34,593 bases of DNA, taken from positions 937 to 35,529 of IMG/VR virus record IMGVR_UViG_3300030116_003772. One strand, written 5' to 3'. The first letter of the stretch is position 1, and every line of letters starts with the position of its first letter. The position numbers and the translations under genes are program-made. The notes under the pieces are model-generated. The model was not told the DNA's origin. It worked only from the letters and a program-made list of their open reading frames with translations, and did not search any database. Below are positions 31,752 to 34,593 of this stretch, in pieces. Source of the stretch: a virus.

Positions 31752-33149
31752 ATGGCGATTAAAAATTACAAAGCGTTAGAGAAGTTTCCGATATTAGATG
31801 CGTACTTGAGTCACTTCTCAAAGACATCAATGAAGAATGAAGTACCGGGGTTATTGTCATTCTTTTTCATTCAGGGTCAAACAACTTTACCGTATGTCAG
31901 ACTACCAACTTGGGACACACACCTTGATTTGAGAGTGCATGTGTTTTGGATTCAACCTTCAAGAACGGGCAAGTCAATTGCTTGGAACTTCATCAGTGAC
32001 ATTATGGAAGAAGCAGAAATACCATTTGAGTTATTCGCTTCCGGTACAGATGCAGGATTGATTGGAAGTACCGAGCAGGAGTTTGATGAAAACGGCAAGC
32101 CTACAGGTGATGTAAAAATTGTTGAAGGATTGTTAAGTGGTCGCAAGGCTATCAATTTCGATGAAGGTTCCATTCTACTTACACCTAACAAGCACAGTCA
32201 AGAAACTGTACTGTATCTACAGACAGCATGTAACCCTGTGGGTAGTGGAAACAATACACTTGTGAAACACATGAAGGGTCAAAAGATTGAGTGTCCATCT
32301 CTCGTATCATTATGGATTACTACCTATCCACCGAAGGGGGTAAAGGAGTATGTTCTAACAAAAGGTATCTTCCAGCGTGTACTGCTTTACTATAGGCATT
32401 GGGACATGGATGAAAGGCAAGATGTCAGTAACAGAAGGCTTGGTACATTCATGGCAAAACCCTCTGAAGAAGAGTACACTAAGGAGGATTTGTATGATTA
32501 CTTCATAACAACCGACAAGCGTATTCGTGACAGACTATTGAACATGGAGGAAATAACTTTCACTCAATGGCAAGAAGCCTCCAATGATGAGAAGGAAGAG
32601 ATAGTCCAAAGACACATGTGGGATATGTTCACTCCATCTCCTGATTATCAAACCGCTTTGTATCAAGCGTCTGATGACATCTATGAATTGTTGAGAGATA
32701 TGAGTCCATCAATGTCAGAGATTGTAGCATCATTCGTACCAGCGATTGAGAATTACTTAGGTATCTTCTCTGTGCATATGGCTATCCTTGATGAGAAGTG
32801 GGTAGTGAATGCAGAACATGTAGACTTGGCTCACGAGATTCTATTTGATATGTTCCAAAATCTAATTTCTTGGCTTGAAGATTCGGTTGAGGTTGGGGGT
32901 AACAAACAGAAGGAGGCTAAGATTCACGATGGTTTGCTTGTTGCATACGGTGAGTGTACCCCTCACGATTTGGATAACTTTGGTGATGGGTGGAGATTAC
33001 AGTCTATCATGCAATCCGTTTACATGGAAAAGTCAAAGGTTTCTAAGTCCACAGCAGAAAGACATTTCAAAGACTTTGGCGGTGACCTGTTCAATAGGAA
33101 GAAGTCGAATGGCCGAGTCTACCTAAGAAAGAAAGGTGAAAATCAATGA
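31752..33149 (+). CDS. P-loop ATPase with winged-helix end, candidate helicase
   Basis: 465 residues from ATG 31752; GTG 31743 has GAGGA upstream and is an alternative. Walker A-like SRTGKS with Lys74, Walker B FDEGS (Asp137, Glu138), a sensor-like 'SLWITTYPP' and 'KGIFQRVLLYYR' with a possible arginine finger. The last 70 residues (SIMQSVYMEKSKVSKSTAERHFKDFGGDLFNRKKSNGRVYLRKKG) form a winged helix like the MCM C-terminus. A replicative helicase is missing from the rest of the window, which makes this the best candidate, but MCM signature motifs are not clear. Confidence 0.72.
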   Translation: MAIKNYKALEKFPILDAYLSHFSKTSMKNEVPGLLSFFFIQGQTTLPYVRLPTWDTHLDLRVHVFWIQPSRTGKSIAWNFISDIMEEAEIPFELFASGTDAGLIGSTEQEFDENGKPTGDVKIVEGLLSGRKAINFDEGSILLTPNKHSQETVLYLQTACNPVGSGNNTLVKHMKGQKIECPSLVSLWITTYPPKGVKEYVLTKGIFQRVLLYYRHWDMDERQDVSNRRLGTFMAKPSEEEYTKEDLYDYFITTDKRIRDRLLNMEEITFTQWQEASNDEKEEIVQRHMWDMFTPSPDYQTALYQASDDIYELLRDMSPSMSEIVASFVPAIENYLGIFSVHMAILDEKWVVNAEHVDLAHEILFDMFQNLISWLEDSVEVGGNKQKEAKIHDGLLVAYGECTPHDLDNFGDGWRLQSIMQSVYMEKSKVSKSTAERHFKDFGGDLFNRKKSNGRVYLRKKGENQ

Positions 33150-33751
33150 GTGACCTATTAGCATTGGACATAGAAACAGCAAACTTCTCACATGAAATAG
33201 GGGGGTGGCATAACACATCTATGTTTGAGCCATCAGTGGTTGCTACATGGGATGGTGACAAGGGCACTATCTATTGTAACAAGTCTTTGGGTGTAGATGA
33301 TACAGTCAAGGCACTACACCCTCGTACACTTGGTGATGACCTTGCAGACCATATAGCAAAGGGCGGTAAGATTCTCGGTCATAATCTTCGCTCATTCGAT
33401 TTACCTGTATTGCGTGATGCGTTAGATTGTTGGACAGCCGGTGATATACTTGGCAAAGAAGATGCTGTGATTGATACTAAGTTGTTAGTAAACAAAGCGG
33501 CACTTGCATTTGGTAAAGTAGATACTTCACTTGGAATGCTCGTTAAACAAACTTTTGCAGACAGCAAGTTAATGAATAGCAGTGATGCCCCTGTAGCGTG
33601 GAGAGCAGGGAAGTATGATGAGGTTGCGAAGTATTGTCTAAGCGATGCTAAACTAACCTTCGACTTGTATCAGTTTGGTAAGAGTGAGGGTTATATCTCA
33701 TCTCGTAGTTTAGAAACAGGTGAAAAAATAGATTTGGAAGTTGAGTGGTAA
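33146..33751 (+). CDS. DEDD-family 3'-5' exonuclease
   Basis: 201 residues, ATGA overlap. LDIET gives Exo I (Asp8, Glu10), GHNLRSFD gives Exo II (Asn80, Asp85) and YCLSD gives Exo III (Tyr163, Asp167, the DEDDy pattern). Similar to the RNase H-like exonuclease domain of PolB but free-standing. Probable role in proofreading, end trimming or nucleic-acid salvage. Confidence 0.85.
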   Translation: MSDLLALDIETANFSHEIGGWHNTSMFEPSVVATWDGDKGTIYCNKSLGVDDTVKALHPRTLGDDLADHIAKGGKILGHNLRSFDLPVLRDALDCWTAGDILGKEDAVIDTKLLVNKAALAFGKVDTSLGMLVKQTFADSKLMNSSDAPVAWRAGKYDEVAKYCLSDAKLTFDLYQFGKSEGYISSRSLETGEKIDLEVEW

Positions 33752-34593
33752 TGACAGAAACAGGAAATGTAAAACAAGACAAAGCGCAAATACACAACAT
33801 AAGGGCGGCTAAGACTGTAGCAGAAACAGTTAGGTCTACGCTTGGCCCTATGGGTATGGATAAGATGATGGTGGATGGACACGGCAATGTCATCGTAACT
33901 AATGACGGTGCCACCATACTTCGTGAGTTAGATGTATCACACCCCGGAGGTAAAATGATAGCAGAGGTGGCTCGTACACAAGAGTCACTATGTTACGATG
34001 GTACAACGAGTACAGTAGTGCTATCGGGTCAGTTGCTTGGTAACAGTGAGATGTTGTTTGAGAAGGGGCTACACCCGAATGTGATATGCCGTGGGTATCA
34101 CGAAGCAGCACATATGGCTACACAGTACCTATCTACAGAAATCGCCAATGTTAGTGATGAAAGAGATGTACTCGTGAACATTGCTAAAACTGCTATTACA
34201 GGTAAGACTCTTGAGAATGCCTTAGATGCAGTTTCAGAACTATGTGTATCAGCAGTAGAGAAAGCCGGTGATGCTGAAAGCGTCAAGGTGGTATCATTCC
34301 CCGGTGGTTCAATAGAAGATTCATACTTATTCGATGGTGTAATAGTAAACAAGGACTATGTACTTGAGGGTGAAGATAAATACAAAAAATTACTCCTGAT
34401 AAATACAGGACTTGAAACTGAGAAGAGCGATGATAATGTACAGGTATCTGTAGATGCACAATCCTATCAGACATACAAGAGTGCAGGTAAGGCTGACTTG
34501 CTTGCTAACGCTAAACATATTGTAAACGCATTACCTGACGGTGGTGTTGTATTCGTGCGTGATGGTGTGCATGACACTATCGTGCAATACCTA
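33751..34593 (+). CDS. ths: Group II chaperonin (thermosome) subunit, 3' end outside window
   Basis: 281 residues visible, roughly half of a thermosome subunit, running off the window in frame. TLGPMGMDKMMVD (30-42), NDGATIL (51-57), 'KMIAEVARTQ' and DGTTSTVVL (83-91) are the ATP-binding signatures. The Gly usually before DGTTS is Tyr82. Cellular thermosomes form hexadecameric folding chambers; a viral copy may fold capsid or replication proteins. It shares one base with the upstream stop (TAATG) and belongs to the helicase-exonuclease unit. Confidence 0.95.
   Translation, partial: MTETGNVKQDKAQIHNIRAAKTVAETVRSTLGPMGMDKMMVDGHGNVIVTNDGATILRELDVSHPGGKMIAEVARTQESLCYDGTTSTVVLSGQLLGNSEMLFEKGLHPNVICRGYHEAAHMATQYLSTEIANVSDERDVLVNIAKTAITGKTLENALDAVSELCVSAVEKAGDAESVKVVSFPGGSIEDSYLFDGVIVNKDYVLEGEDKYKKLLLINTGLETEKSDDNVQVSVDAQSYQTYKSAGKADLLANAKHIVNALPDGGVVFVRDGVHDTIVQYL

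Noticed and set aside
1-34593. Genes on the minus strand
   Set aside because: Minus-strand open frames are up to about 125 codons, all lie opposite well-supported + strand genes, lack ribosome-binding sites and show no recognisable domains.
1-34593. Insertion sequence, integrase or attachment site
   Set aside because: No transposase or integrase motif, terminal inverted repeats or tRNA-derived repeat could be seen.

Overview
This window looks like part of the genome of an archaeal double-stranded DNA virus. The best fit is the magrovirus group, thought to infect marine Group II Euryarchaeota (Poseidoniales). That placement is inferred from gene content, because no capsid, portal, terminase or tail gene lies in the window. 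All roughly 68 genes are on the + strand. They are packed end to end, mostly with 4-base ATGA or GTGA overlaps, and many encode fewer than 100 residues. The informational genes are archaeal in type: family B DNA polymerase, sliding clamp, clamp-loader small subunit, archaeo-eukaryotic primase, ERCC4 nuclease, Cas4-like nuclease and group II chaperonin. Promoters carry an archaeal TATA box.

Layout. Bases 1-5183 hold the 3' end of an unknown gene, a tyrosine-phosphatase/zinc-ribbon fusion, a small conserved phage-type protein, a mini zinc protein, a SMARCAL1/HARP-like SNF2 ATPase and three tiny ORFs. Bases 5160-8364 hold five or six unknown genes, including one membrane-anchored protein. Bases 8399-14421 are a dense run of about 20 tiny genes. 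They include zinc-ribbon proteins, a kinase-fold protein (10927-11538) and a second dual-specificity phosphatase (13969-14421). Bases 14380-19866 hold a DUF932-like protein, more zinc ribbons, a conserved phage protein of the MNIFVLD type and a protein with an internal duplication. Bases 19841-31714 are the replication and repair module: clamp loader, unknown/possible ssDNA-binding protein, two tandem paralogues, RecA-like ATPase, a structured non-coding element, PCNA, PolB, MazG-like fusion, Cas4-like nuclease, primase with an Fe-S-type C-terminus, winged-helix protein and ERCC4 nuclease. Bases 31711-34593 hold a P-loop helicase candidate, a DEDD exonuclease and the start of a thermosome subunit that runs off the window.

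Regulation. Six copies of one promoter motif (TATATAAAC followed by a conserved purine-rich tract) divide the window into co-directional transcription units. At least three copies lie inside the last codons of the upstream gene, so unrelated proteins end in EYIN. Ribosome-binding sites (GGAG or GAGGTGAT) sit 3-9 bases before most starts. Because they overlap upstream genes they dictate the EEE* and EVTA* tails of many proteins.

The least explained element is the 117-base gap between the RecA-like ATPase and PCNA. It is the only sizeable non-coding gap in the replication module. It can fold through a perfect 9-bp outer stem with nested helices and ends a few bases before the PCNA ribosome-binding site. 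It may be a viral ncRNA or a cis-acting RNA controlling PCNA/PolB expression.
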